Positions 1 to 12,800 of a stretch of 20,733 nt of DNA are shown here, piece after piece; position 1 is the stretch's first letter; every line of letters starts with the position of its first letter. Both the position numbers and the translations under genes were made by a program. Below the pieces are notes generated by a model, which did no database searches, had not been told where the DNA came from, and saw only the letters and a list, made by a program, of their open reading frames with translations. Source of the DNA: Silene noctiflora. Lineage: Eukaryota > Streptophyta > Magnoliopsida > Caryophyllales > Caryophyllaceae. Location of the stretch: contig VHZZ01002437.1 of the NCBI GenBank assembly GCA_009801015.1, positions 88,400-109,132 on the forward strand, written 5' to 3'.

Positions 1-175
1 TTTGCTTTCATTTCTTTGCCTTTAGTTGTAGTTTTCATCAATCTCTTTCCCTTGTGCGAACTAAACTAGACCACTAACAACCAATCTTAGAATCCAACAT
101 CCGTCCTTTGGGTTCGACCCTTGCATGCGACACGACTACTCGTACGCTTGCGAGGTTATAAATTAAAATCTCTAA
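1..175. mobile_element. Possible LTR-retrotransposon remnant
   Basis: The stretch around 100-175, with TTTGGGTTCGACCC, then CTCGTACGCTTGCG, then a run ending near CTAAACACC, resembles from memory the LTR end just before the primer-binding region in plant Ty3/gypsy (Tat/Athila) elements. No polypurine tract, primer-binding site, target duplication or coding region is visible, and the left edge is cut by the window. Low confidence. Confidence 0.3.
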
Positions 176-227
176 ACACCAACCCTCTTTGGTTAAGCTA
201 AGACGACACTCACAATACTAACAAGTA

Positions 228-423
228 CTCTCTCCTATCCTCTATTTTTTTTTCCCTTTCTTTTTGCACAAAAAATAAGGAAATGAATTCAGACCACATA
301 AATCACTCTACCCCACCCGCAAATGAATTTTGACCATACAAATCTTCCAGAAAAGGAAATAGAGAAGAAAATATGAATAATCCGTTTTAGGAAATATGGA
401 ACAAAATAGAGGATAAGAGGGAA
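228..423. mobile_element. Stowaway-type MITE upstream of the SBE gene (196 bp)
   Basis: The element begins CTCTCTCCTATCCTC and ends with a diverged reverse complement (GAGGATAAGAGGGAA), with TA on both sides (226-227, 424-425), as expected for Stowaway (Tc1/mariner) elements. It aligns along its full length with the reverse complement of 8777-8972, and both copies are 196 bp under these boundaries. Its inverted repeats are less perfect than those of the intron copy, suggesting an older insertion. It has no coding capacity. Its inner end lies 413 bp before the SBE start codon, so it may sit in the promoter. Confidence 0.85.
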
Positions 424-836
424 TACTCTATAACAATTGATTTAAATAAGATTAAAAAAAAAGACGGTTATGAAAAATCTTAGCTTAAGATGGTTTTTAG
501 CAAAATCTACCCAAGAATTAATGACACAAAAGGGGAATATACCCAAGAATGGAAAAGAATGAACGGAGGAAGGAAGAAGGAGGCAGAAGACAAGTGAGTA
601 GTATCTGTAAGGGAGAGTGGGACCGAAGGCAGCAATCGCCATGCAATCTGTGCAGCACACGTTTCAATAAATCTTCATAATCTTCTTAATACAAACCTTT
701 CATCAGTATCACTCACTCACTTATTACGCACTCTTTTATCACTCTATTTCCTTTTTTTCTTCTTTCCTTTTCTCTCTTAAATTAAATAAATATCTCCATC
801 ATCAACATTTTCTGCAGAAACCCTTGTGAAATAACA
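424..836 (+). promoter_or_regulatory. Upstream region and probable 5' leader of the SBE gene
   Basis: No gene is seen here. A strong pyrimidine-rich tract (about 745-779) is the kind of Y-patch common in plant core promoters or leaders. AT-rich sequence at 779-793 could pass for a TATA region but lies only ~45 bp from the ATG, which would leave a very short leader. I cannot place the transcription start, and a leader intron cannot be excluded. Confidence 0.35.
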
Positions 837-3800
837 ATGGTGTATACAATATCAGGAATTAGATTACCTTCTTCTCTTCCATCTGTTCATAAGCTTTCTG
901 GCTCTACCTTTCATGGCAGTAACAGCAGCAGCAGCAGAAGTTCTTCTCTTCCTTTCTTTCTTAAAAACACTGGAAACAACACTAGTATAACCCCTGTTTC
1001 TTCTACCCTTATTGGTTTTTTGTTTGTTTGTTTGTTTGTTTGTTTGTTTGTTTGATCTTTGGTCTTCATTTTGTGGATAATGGGTAGTGCTTGATGTATG
1101 TTATAATAATCATATGATTTGTGAAAAGTTGTGATTTTTATGCTCATGCTGATGAACTGGTGGGTGTTAATTAGTGTTTGCTTGATTGCTGATTAGAAAC
1201 TAGTGTAATACTTTGTCAAAATTTTGAACTCATGTCAATTTTTTTGATTTTGGGAAAATAAAGGGAGTTTGAGAGAAAATGTGATAGCGACTTTTTTCGC
1301 CGCTCGTGCGCCAAGGTCGTGATATTCATGTTATTGTTGTGGGCTCAAGTTTTATGATATGCATTCGTAAATTATGGCAGGAGAGTTTGGGGAGAAATGA
1401 CTGATGTCTTGATGATCTTAACAACCTAAAAATTCTTCTCTGTCTAAGTGTTAGGTTGATTTCTAGTGCTACAATGTAGGCTAAGATCATTAAAAAACCG
1501 GCTTGGGAAAGCTGATCTGATTTACACCCACATTCCTATCACCCAACAATCGATAATATGACAAAATCACAACAACCAAAACTGACCAAATCTGACCCCA
1601 TTGAGGATTCTCCTTTGATAAAACAGCTACACAGCGGAATAGGAACTATTGAAAGCATGGCGTCTGTTTGTTTTTGATTGTTCATGACATGAGAACCGGG
1701 GTTGTGTGTTCTTTTCAGATTGATGGCTGGGTATTAATTTTCTTGCACTAACTGAATTTGTGCTGTAGAGGTGGCAAAAATTATTGATTTTGCTAATACC
1801 TACTGAACAAATGAACGATGCAGCATAAAGAAAACAGAAATTCTCAAACTAGACAGTCTCGCACAGTATTATTTTTTGTGAGGCTCATCCATTTACGCAC
1901 TAATGATCTATTGATAAATTTAATACAACCCTTGATTGCACGTCTCACAATTTTTAGACATGAGACATCCTCACAGGAGACTAATTGTAAAGAAAATGGC
2001 TGGCTAAACAAATTGCGGTTGTGGGAATGCTGTAGTCAAAATATATACGTGGTACTTGAAGGCAAATTTGAGCTGCTTAAGACACTTATATAATCTGCTC
2101 ATCGTTGTTTTGGATGGCTGATCTTCCGGGCTGCTGGGTACTAAGACCATTGAGTTTGTATGATAATGACTGTACATTTTTTTTTATGTCTTGTACCTCC
2201 ACCTAAAGTGACTTTCTGCAAATTTGTCAGCCTTGAGGCCTAAACTTGCCAATAAACACTTTTCCTATGAACTGGTCGACATGTAGCGACTACTTGAGTG
2301 CACTTTTAGTGGGATAGAGTTAGTTATTAAAGCTATATAATCCTGCTTGGGAATTTTTGATATATACTTGAATCGTCATTATTGATCTGCCATATGTCCT
2401 TGCATACTTTGTCTAGTTAGTTGAGACTGTTGCTTCTCTACTATACTCTAGTTACAAGTATTTGTTAGTGTTTCTTATTAAGTTTTAATCATTGGCCTCT
2501 TTTTAGGTAAGATGTTTGCTAAAAAGCCATCATATGATTCTGATTCTCCATCAGTAACACTGATAGAATCTCAAAAAGTTCTTGTTCCTGGCGTTGAGAG
2601 TGAAGGTCCCTTATTAGATGACAGTGTGGAGTCTGATCCAGTTGTTAACAATCCTGAGGTAGGGACTTTCCCATCTCTACTCCTAGCTATTTTACGGCTT
2701 CAGGACCATTGTTTCAAATGTTTTGAGGAATGGTCATAGCTGTAATTTTGTGGTGCATGGTTTTTTTGGTCTTTAATAGAACCGAGTGTTGTTCCTTTTG
2801 ATGCCTTTGGGCTTACCCTTATCATTTTGTTTCACCGGTGTGCTCTTCATAGGATGTTCATAATCTAGATGTACAAACAATGAAAGTTGACCAGATGAGC
2901 GAGGTTGAAGAGAAACATATAAAAGCTACAACTGTGATTGAGGAGGAACACGAGTCAGAAGTTGGAGCTTCTATTTTTCAAGATGCCGCAGTGCAAAATT
3001 TTGCGGCCAAAAGTGAAATTCCCCCACCTGGCGACGGGCAGAGAATATATGAAATTGATCCACTTTTGAAAAATCACCGCAGTCATCTTGATTACCGGTG
3101 AGTTCATTTGTGCTATTCTTTTTTTTACAGAGTATCAACTTACTTATCACTTGAGACTCTTAGAGAAAATAATGTTATGTTATATAGCTTTGTGCTTAGT
3201 GTTAGTTGAGAAAAATAGGGTTATTTTTGCCTCTACTACTATTTTGAGCTGATCACAATTGTTGTGTTTCCATCTCTTTAGATGATCAGGCAGAATATGA
3301 TAGTCTATTGGTCTCATATACGCTTTATTAAACCAGGATCCTGTATGCTTCTTTGATTTGCAATGGAACATATTTCTTTTGGTGCTTAAGTGCTCTCTGC
3401 ATTCCTTACTACCTGCATAACATAAATTTTTAACCCTGTAAAAAAAAAGAAAAGACAGATAACTTGTCGTTTACTTCTGCTACTTTCATGTCTCTCTTTT
3501 GTATGCAACAACAGCTGACTGCAACGTAAACAATCCATCAACTTTGATACATTTTCTGATGGCTTTGTAATTAAGTGTGTTCTGGCAAAAAAAAATATAA
3601 ATCTTAAACTTATGTTTTAATAGCAATTCTCTGCAGTTACTCACAGTACAAGAGATTGCGTGAAGAGATCAACAAATATGAAGGTAGCTTGGAGGCCTTT
3701 TCTCGTGGATATGAAAAGATGGGTTTCAGTCGCAGGTACAGAGTTCCATTGATCCGCTTGAACGTATGTGATCAACATGGCTTCTAAAGCTGAAAAACAG

Positions 3801-6800
3801 TTTAGTAGACAATATGATGAGTCGCTGAAAATTAAGAAAACAACAACCTGACTAGTTGAGAACCTACTTCCATTTAAAAGACTCTGGGTATCGGGCATAT
3901 GTAACATGATTTTAGACTGTTACCCTTGGTCAACCATCATAATATCTCGTGTTTGGTCTAAATTAAGTAAATAATAGACATATTTAACATGATTTTGGAT
4001 ATTTGTTGGAATACTGTAAATTTCTTTAGTTTTATCTGATTGTCCGCCACCCTTCATCCCCTAATGTGAGTTTCAGATTGTCCAAGATTTTAAAATGTTT
4101 AGAGTTCCAAGTTATCGGTCTACCGAATCTATGTTATTTCGATACTTCACTTTGGCAGCATGTCACTCGTCTGTCAGAATGACATGATATACCAGTTATT
4201 TAGTTATTTTTGGACCTTAAACTAGAAAATTTTCACAAGATAACCGCGTAGTTGTGTACTACAATCTGACAGAATTGCGTATCCGACACTTGCTGCCGAA
4301 TCGAAGTGGCATTGCGCTGGTTACTGATTGGAAAGAAAAAACTAAAAAAAAAAAGACTTATTGGACTCATACTGTTAAATTAATAAAAGCCCTTAATTGT
4401 TTCTAAATGATTTAGTTTGAAAATTATCTGAAATCTCATTTTGATTTAATAGCAAGTTTATTGATCATCCAACAGTAACGATTTTTCCCTTGTGAAATGA
4501 GAAGAGGTTGGGTGGGGACTGAAACACTGATAGTATCACACTATCACACACATATATTTTTTTTTATTTGTCAATGGATTGTGAATTGTGACTATTGTTA
4601 TTAAAATTATCTGAATTGACTGTTAAGTGAACTGTTCCAAAGATTTATCAAATGAGGAGATAGATGAAGATCTTGGAATTGGTGATCAAGTGACTAAAAT
4701 GCAGGATTATGAACTTCTCAACATAATCTAACTTGCGTTGTATAACCTGTCTTGATTGTTAAATGAGTGTTCCAGAATCCAGACTATTTTCAGTGGCATT
4801 TGAGCATATACATGCCTTTATTGTTGATTTCTCTCTGTTCATACTGCAGGTCTGACAAATGTCAGGCACTCTATCACAAAGCTGAGATTCCCAATTGGTT
4901 ACCAATTTCTAATTTTCTCTCTCACTAATAATTATGCAGTGAGGCAGGGATAACATACAGAGAATGGGCACCGGGAGCTAAGGTTTGTTCTGCCTTACCG
5001 TGTTTCATTCATGAATACTCTGTAGATCCACCTTGAGAGTTCAAAGCGACAACATTTAGTAATGGCAAAGAAGTTCAGATATAAAATTTGCATCCAAAAT
5101 GTAAAGCTCAGGAAAAATAACTTATTTTTTTGTTTTATCTTCTGATTGTGAATTTGGGAGGGAGATGCTCCTATTCGTGTTTAATGGCAATGTACAGTAT
5201 AAAATTTGTAAAACAACTTTTCAAGGTGGTGCAGAGCTCAAATCAGGTAGTGGGGATACTTATGTACGATTTAAAACTAGTAAATACTAGCAATAAGAAT
5301 GGTCATACACATAGATACCTTAATAACTACCTCAGAACCGAATGGCAGCTTCTCTTGTCATTCTTTGTTGTTGCTTCTTAGTTTAATTAAAGTCTTTACT
5401 TATCTGTTACTTTACCGCTCTTTGTGAGGTTAACATACTCTGATGCGTTTTTGTCTCAGTCGGCATCATTAATTGGAGATTTCAACAACTGGAACCCTAA
5501 TGCCGATGTTATGACTCGGGTATGCTATTTATCATCTATTGAGTGTCCCTTACATAATTCATACGATAGTACATGCTTTTGAGATGTTGTAGGCTTGAAG
5601 GCCCTTAACGAATTCCCTCTCATGACATCCATTAATTTGTGTAATATTCTTTTGATAATAAATACCCGTTCCTCTTCCATGAGAAATCCACCACACTTCT
5701 TTCTTATTTCCCTTGTTCCCTTATATTTTGTCATGTATAGCAATTATTTATCATGACAATTTTGAACTCGGTTTCGTGCAATTTCTTTTAGGATTGGCCG
5801 AGGTAATTGTAATCCCTCACTGCATTTTGTGCTGTTCTCAACCATTTATACTCAATTTAGCATTATGTTTATTTGAAACTTACAGCATTGCTTGTTTCTA
5901 TACAGAATGACTTTGGTATCTGGGAAATCTTCTTGCCTAATAATGCTGATGGTTCACCAGCTATTCCTCATGGTTCCCGTGTAAAGGTAAAAATCGAAAT
6001 TTGAAGTTTTAACTCTTTGACAATGAACATCCTGAGGAATAAAATTGTTCTCCATTCTGGTAACTTCTATCTAGTTTACTCGACGATAATATCTTTTACT
6101 CTCTCTCTCTCTCTCTCTGTTCACACAATCCCCCTTTCTCAAACATTTTTGTCCCAGTATCATGTATTAAATATAGGCCGTGATGCCACATAGCAACCGT
6201 GTTGTAAAGGTTTTCCGAGGTTACCACATTTGAACAAATAACAATATGCCCAGGGTTTGCTAGAGCGTAGACATCACATTTACGAAGGCCATAAGCATAC
6301 CTTATGCATTCACACCAATCTTTAACTTCAGTACTTCACAGTGGTTGCTTCTTACTTCTTGCTGACAATAATGTGAATCGCTTTGCTTGGTGTGTTTAAA
6401 TACTAAAGATTCCTGTTGGTTAAATGCTCAAAAAGCCAAGTCTATTGCTTTTTCTTTTAATAATCAATTTACTTCTAGCAATTAATTTCTATAGTTCACA
6501 TTAACTTTAACTTTTTACTATGGTGGTTGGCCTTGATTGCATGCGGATCTTTTTCACTCGTCTTTCATCGTGTTCGCTTTAGAATTGCTTCTCTCGTGTT
6601 TTTTTTTTTTTTTTTTTTAACTGTTTTATCAACATATTTTTTGCGGGTTATTCATGTATTGGTGGGGTTAAACTTGTAAAGTTATATGTCTCATGAGTTA
6701 ATATGAGCATGTTTTTAAGTAAACATTGATACATATTTTCATCCTTAGATTCGTATGGACACACCTTCCGGGATCAAAGACTCTATTCCAGCTTGGATCA

Positions 6801-9800
6801 AATTTTCTGTTCAGGCGCCTGGTGAAATCCCGTATAACGGGATATATTATGATCCACCCGATGAGGTATGAATATAACGTGCTATTTAGTTCAAGTAGCC
6901 TCTACGTTGATATCTCTATCCTAGGTAACCATCTGTTCCCATTTTCATTCCTCATTTGGGTGTTATAATTCCATGGTTGGACACTATACAGGAAAAGTAT
7001 GTTTTCAAACATCCTAAGCCAAAGAAGCCAAAATCACTAAGGATTTACGAGTCACACGTTGGCATGAGTAGTATGGTGCGCTTTCTTCTATCCCTCAATA
7101 CAGCTAAATGACTTACTACACATAATGTTTGCACAGCTTTCAATGTTACATCAATACTTGACTTGCACGATGCTGTTGACGGTGCTTATATGGTATGAAC
7201 TATGATGATGTGATGCTTCTTTCCCCGCATAATGTGTTTTTTTGGCTGACTATAGGATGATTAACACCCCCGGATATCGCTTGTAGTTAATAATGGAATA
7301 GTTTCAAAGGTTGTCAGATCTTGTGCCTTGGGATTATTCAGTCATGGTTGGCTAGATAGATGTTCGAATGTGAAAATTGTAGAAGAATATTCAACAAACT
7401 GTTTAGCCATCAATTGATTAAGATTAAAGGATCTGGGGGGGAGACTAGCTTTCACAGTTTCACCTTGCTGTCCCAAATTTTTCATGGTTGGAGTTAAGGG
7501 TAGAATTAGGGATGTCAATCTTTTTTATTCCTTTTACATATCTTAACAAAATTCCCAGTAACAACTACACTTTCTCGTAAATAAATTTTTGCTTGCTTTC
7601 GCTGCTATAGGCCGTACTCATTGACTGTGTTAGCGGTAATACTGTTTGACGGTTCAGGAACCGGACTTCCCTGAGGACCCTGAGTGGACATATTTTTTCA
7701 AAGATTTTCATTCTTTTTACTAGCCATGGGCTGGATCCCCCCATGCTTTTTAGTAAAAGAAACTGGACAAGTTCTAAGTGTAAACGTCTCCTAAAAGAAA
7801 CTGGACAAGTTCTTAGTGTAAACGTCTCCTTTGGACATGCTGACCTTGTTCCTGCTGATGAGGCACTTGTGTGGAATCATCTGTCATTCCCATTCACTTT
7901 CTTGAAGCACCTAGCTGGCAAATCTCCCACTCTCCTTGATAAGAAATTTCTTTGTATGTCTGAGTATGATCTCTTTAGGCTTGTTCCACTCTAGCTTAAT
8001 CTTATTGGGATTTTTGTTCATTCATACTGTCCCTTGTTCAGGTGTTTTGCTTGTATTTTGGGCAATGGGTTCAAGTTTGCGGTGATCTGACGTTGAGATA
8101 TTAGTCTTCGTGATATTCTTGTCCTTGTCCTCCCACATCATTTCATGCCACTATGTCTTCGTGATATTCTTGTTTTTGCTAACTTAGAATCTGTTTGATT
8201 CCTCATTTCAGCATTTTATTATTTATATTAATGTCAGATTTAAATGTGTAGTGTTTGGCATTTTCTTAATTTCAGAAAATTTGTATGGTGTTAAGATGCC
8301 TTTGCTTTGATGTTCAGGAACCGATGATTAATACTTACGCTAATTTTAGAGATGATGTGCTTCCGCGAATAAAAAAACTTGGCTACAATGCTGTTCAGAT
8401 AATGGCTATCCAAGAGCACTCTTATTACGCCAGCTTTGGGTAAAATTCTAATTCTTCTCTGGCTACTTGGTGTACCTTGTTACTTGTATTGTGCCCTGTT
8501 GCTGAAACATCATACTTTGTGCCAAAGGTATCATGTGACAAACTTCTTTGCACCGAGCAGCCGATTTGGTACTCCAGAAGACCTCAAATCATTGATAGAT
8601 AGAGCTCATGAGCTGGGTTTGGTTGTCCTTATGGATATAGTGCACAGGTAAAGTTGAATTTGAGCGCTAGTTTGTGAGTGCAATAAGCATTTGCTATCCG
8701 TGTTCTAAATTCATTCTGTTTCGATCGTTTTTGTTAGTCAATTTTTGTTGGTGTGTTAGCAATGGTCTATTTTCTACTCCCTCCTATTCTATATTTTCTT
8801 CCCTATTTCCTTATTCGGTTATTCGGGTTTTCTTCCCTATTTCCTTTTTTGGGATGATTTGTGTGGCTCAAATTCAATGGTATGTGGGGTAGTGTGTTTT
8901 ATGTGGTCCAAATCCATTCTCTTATTTCTTGTGCAAAAAGGAAAGGGGAAGAAAATATAGAATAGGGGGGAGTATTATTTTTAGTTAGTCACAGACAGAC
9001 TTTGAGAACAATCTGTATTGATTAATATCCTCAGAAGGTTCGTTTGGAGTTATGCTTATTGTAATAATTACTGGTTTAAACTCTAACTATTATTTTTGCA
9101 TCGAGTGTGCTTATGAGCATAATATGTTTCCAATGATGTATTGTTGACCTTATCGGTTCACTGATATTTGATCATATGCAGCCACTCATCAAGTAATACT
9201 CTTGATGGGCTGAACATGTTTGATGGAACTGATAGCCACTACTTCCACTCTGGCACACGTGGTTATCATTGGATGTGGGATTCTCGTCTTTTTAACTATG
9301 GAAATTGGGAAGTACGTATGATTATATACTGTGAAGGAACACACTTCATTTTATTTCATGTCTGGTATTTGTATACTAAGTTGCTACTCATATAGGTGCT
9401 CAGGTACCTTCTCTCTAATGCAAGATGGTGGCTTGAAGAATATAAATTTGATGGCTTTCGATTTGATGGTGTAACTTCAATGATGTACACACATCATGGA
9501 CTGCAGGTACACTTATGCTTATTTGTTCATCGCTCCATGGTCTTAAATTTCCAATATGGCTCTTTCGTTTACTTGTTTTTCTATAAGGTACAATTTCTCC
9601 AGCTTCATGCTCATTTGAAAATTAACTTCAAATATCCAGAACTACATCTGGAACCAGTAAAACGTTCAGTTATGTAGTTGGATAATCACTCGTACAATGT
9701 AAAAGTAAAGAAAATTGAAAAATGAAGTGTAAAAGTAAAGAAAATTGAAAAATGAAGTGAGGTTCTGGAAGAACAAGTAGAGAATTGAAACTGAATGCAT

Positions 9801-12800
9801 TTTTTTTATGGAATAGCAATTCTTCAACTTCAACCCTACTAAACACTATGACATATTACATAATTAGAGGCATTCATTTAAGCTCGCTGTATTGAATCTT
9901 GGTTTCATTCTTGATTATGGATTCGGTCATCGCTTGCATGTCTTAGCAAATTTCAATTGAAAAGCTTTGCATTAATAGGCCACAGGTTCCTAAATTACAT
10001 GCGACCCAGCTCGTACCTTTACTTCATCTATTTCAGCTTTTAGTGTTATTTTTTTTTCTTTCCTTCATGTTCTTCTATCTAGTGAAGCTATTCTTGAAGT
10101 AATGCTTAGTCAGACAAAGCAAGGTTAAGTTATGGATTACCTTGCATTGGCCAATAACCTGTAAATTGTTCTTGTGAACAAGAGTGATTGAGACTAGCCT
10201 CACTCAATGCTATTGACAGGTAAAATGACAAATGTCTGCAATTCAGCATACTGTTGTTACTCTTTAGGTTTACTTTTTAGATTTTGTAAGACCACTGAGA
10301 TATTGTTTTACTTGATACCTACTCTAAAAGAAACACTAGCTTTGTGTGCAGTTCCCCTAATATGGGATCGTGCAAATGTTTGATAAGATTGTTTTTGTCG
10401 TGTTTAGGTATCTTTTACCGGAAATTACGAAGAATATTTTGGCTTCGCGACGGATGTTGATGCTGTGAATTACTTAATGCTGGTGAATGACATGATTCAT
10501 GGGTTGTACCCAGAGGCCATAAGCATAGGTGAAGATGTATGTAGCTGAATATCATCTCTCTCACCCTTCTCCCTGTCTCTCTATCTCTACAGAGTATTCT
10601 TCTTATTAAGATTATGCTCGCTTATAGAGCAAGACAAATTATTCCTTAGTTTGTCGCTTCATGACGTTTCTTTCGATTTTTAACACTTATGAACTACGTT
10701 TCTCCAACTCTGCTGACGTGTTGGACATGACACGGTGTCGAGTGTTGGACACGACTATTATTTTTGGACTAAAATGAAGTATCCAAGTGCTGTATACTCG
10801 TGTCGGAAGGATGGAGTTGTGTTGGACATGTGACATGGAGCCAAAGTAAAGTGTCGAAGTATCATAGCTTATGAAGTTATGAGTTATATGGCCTTCGCTT
10901 TTTTGCTCAGTGTTTATGGGCTCACATCCATATTACTTGAAATCTAATTAGCCTGCTTATTATGGTTTGGCTATGCCTTATTATCTCCCCCCCCCCCCCC
11001 CCCCTAAATATGTAATCTATTGAGATGTTTGATTCAATTCTGTTATCAGGTTAGTGGAATGCCAACTTTCTGCCTTCCTACACGAGATGGTGGGGTCGGA
11101 TTTGATTATCGTCTTCATATGGCTATTGCTGATAAGTGGATAGAGCTTCTCCAGTAAGTCCTCTTCAATCTTATCCTCTCCTTGAGAACCTTTTTGGGGA
11201 ATATTTTAACGATAGAAAACCTGCAAATTGAATAAAATGGTAAGAACCCCGATCAATGACTCATCGGTGAAGAAGCTGGATTCTAAAATGATGTTCCAAC
11301 CCATGTTATATGTTCTTGTTAGCTTAATTTACTTGGTGGGTTTAGGTTCGTCATTGCTAGATAATCCTTCTTAAACACATTTTTTATTCAGCTGGCATTC
11401 ATGTTTGCCTTCACAACAAATATTTTGAATGTAAGTCCTGATTTTCCTTCTGAAAAGGTGTAAAGTTTCTCTTTGTTGTCCTTGTTTGGTGACGACAGAT
11501 TAAGAGATGAAGATTGGAAAATGGGTGATATTACTTTTACCCTCACAAACAGAAGGTGGGATGAGAAATGTATCTCTTACGCTGAAAGTCATGACCAAGC
11601 TCTTGTTGGGGATAAAACAATTGCGTTTTGGTTGATGGACAAGGTCAGATTAGTCATTTTCTTGTCACTCTAGTTATGCCGACATAATATAGCATTGGAT
11701 ATGTCAAAAATCATCTATTCATCGCATTTCCCCTCCCCTTCCTTTCCCCCCCTATTTTGGCTGAAGGTTGTTGGTGTTCATCTTCTGACTCATGCTGCTC
11801 ATCTCTTAATTGCTTCAAACTGAAGTCCATGGAGAGAGAAATGTAGTGTTAGTAATTAAGTAAGAAAGATAGTGAATTTAGGAAGGAAGTTGTAGTTAAT
11901 CCTGGGTGCAGTGGGTTGCTTTTAATGATTCTTGTTAGACGATTCCCAGTACCCACCCAATTTGGTATTAAGACTTCTTGTACGTGATATCTGAAATACC
12001 AAGTTCAACAATTGGGCTACGGAGTGAACTATTTATAAGACCTTTGTCCGATCACCAAATCTCTTTTGTTATTGCTTTATTTCTATTTCAGGATATGTAT
12101 GATTTTATGGCTTTGGATAGACCATCTACTCCACGTGTAGATCGTGGAATTGCGTTGCACAAAATGATCAGACTGATTACAATGGGATTGGGTGGAGAAG
12201 GATATTTAAATTTCATGGGAAACGAATTTGGGCATCCTGGTAAAAACATACTGTTTTAAGTTCTAGCCTTTTTATTTGTCTGATCCTGCAATTTTCTCTT
12301 TAGCTCCTAAATCTCTGATTTTATTAACTGAAATAATCAGAATGGATTGATTTCCCTCGATGCGATCAACATCTTCCAACTGGTGAAATTATCCCTGGCA
12401 ACAATAACAGCTTTGATAAATGTCGGCGCCGATTTGACTTGGTATGTTTTTAACCTACAGAATAAGCTTCATTCTTTGACAGCAGCTTTACAGTTTGAAG
12501 CTATGATACTTTTGAAAAGGCCGTTAACTAAAAAAAAAAATTTGTACAGATTTTGCATTTACTTAGATTCTAAGTTTGTGTCGTCACTTGTTTCTGCAAC
12601 TGGATCGTTTATGAAGCATGGTTAGCTTCAAGAGAATATCAGTGACGTTATCATTATATCTTCCCTCATATAGATCGAGCTGCCGTTTTCTGTTCGTCTC
12701 AAAGATTTCACTTTACTCGTTTTTTGTTCCCAGGCAGATGCAGACTACCTAAGATATAATGGTATGCAAGAATTCGATCGCGCAATGCAGCATGTTGAAG

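Noticed and set aside
442-660. 72-codon minus-strand open frame upstream of SBE
   Set aside because: Hydrophobic low-complexity product of a purine-rich plus strand; no motif and it abuts the MITE edge.
911-1147. Minus-strand frame with KQTNKQTN and poly-Leu repeats
   Set aside because: Translation of the TTTG microsatellite and the antisense of SBE exon 1 serine codons.
1818-2093. 91-codon plus-strand frame in SBE intron 1
   Set aside because: No recognisable protein, no flanking splice evidence joining it to the SBE frame; likely chance.
12347-12625. 92-codon plus-strand frame across SBE exon 18
   Set aside because: Out-of-frame shadow of the exon encoding [11 protein letters not shown], continuing into intron 18.
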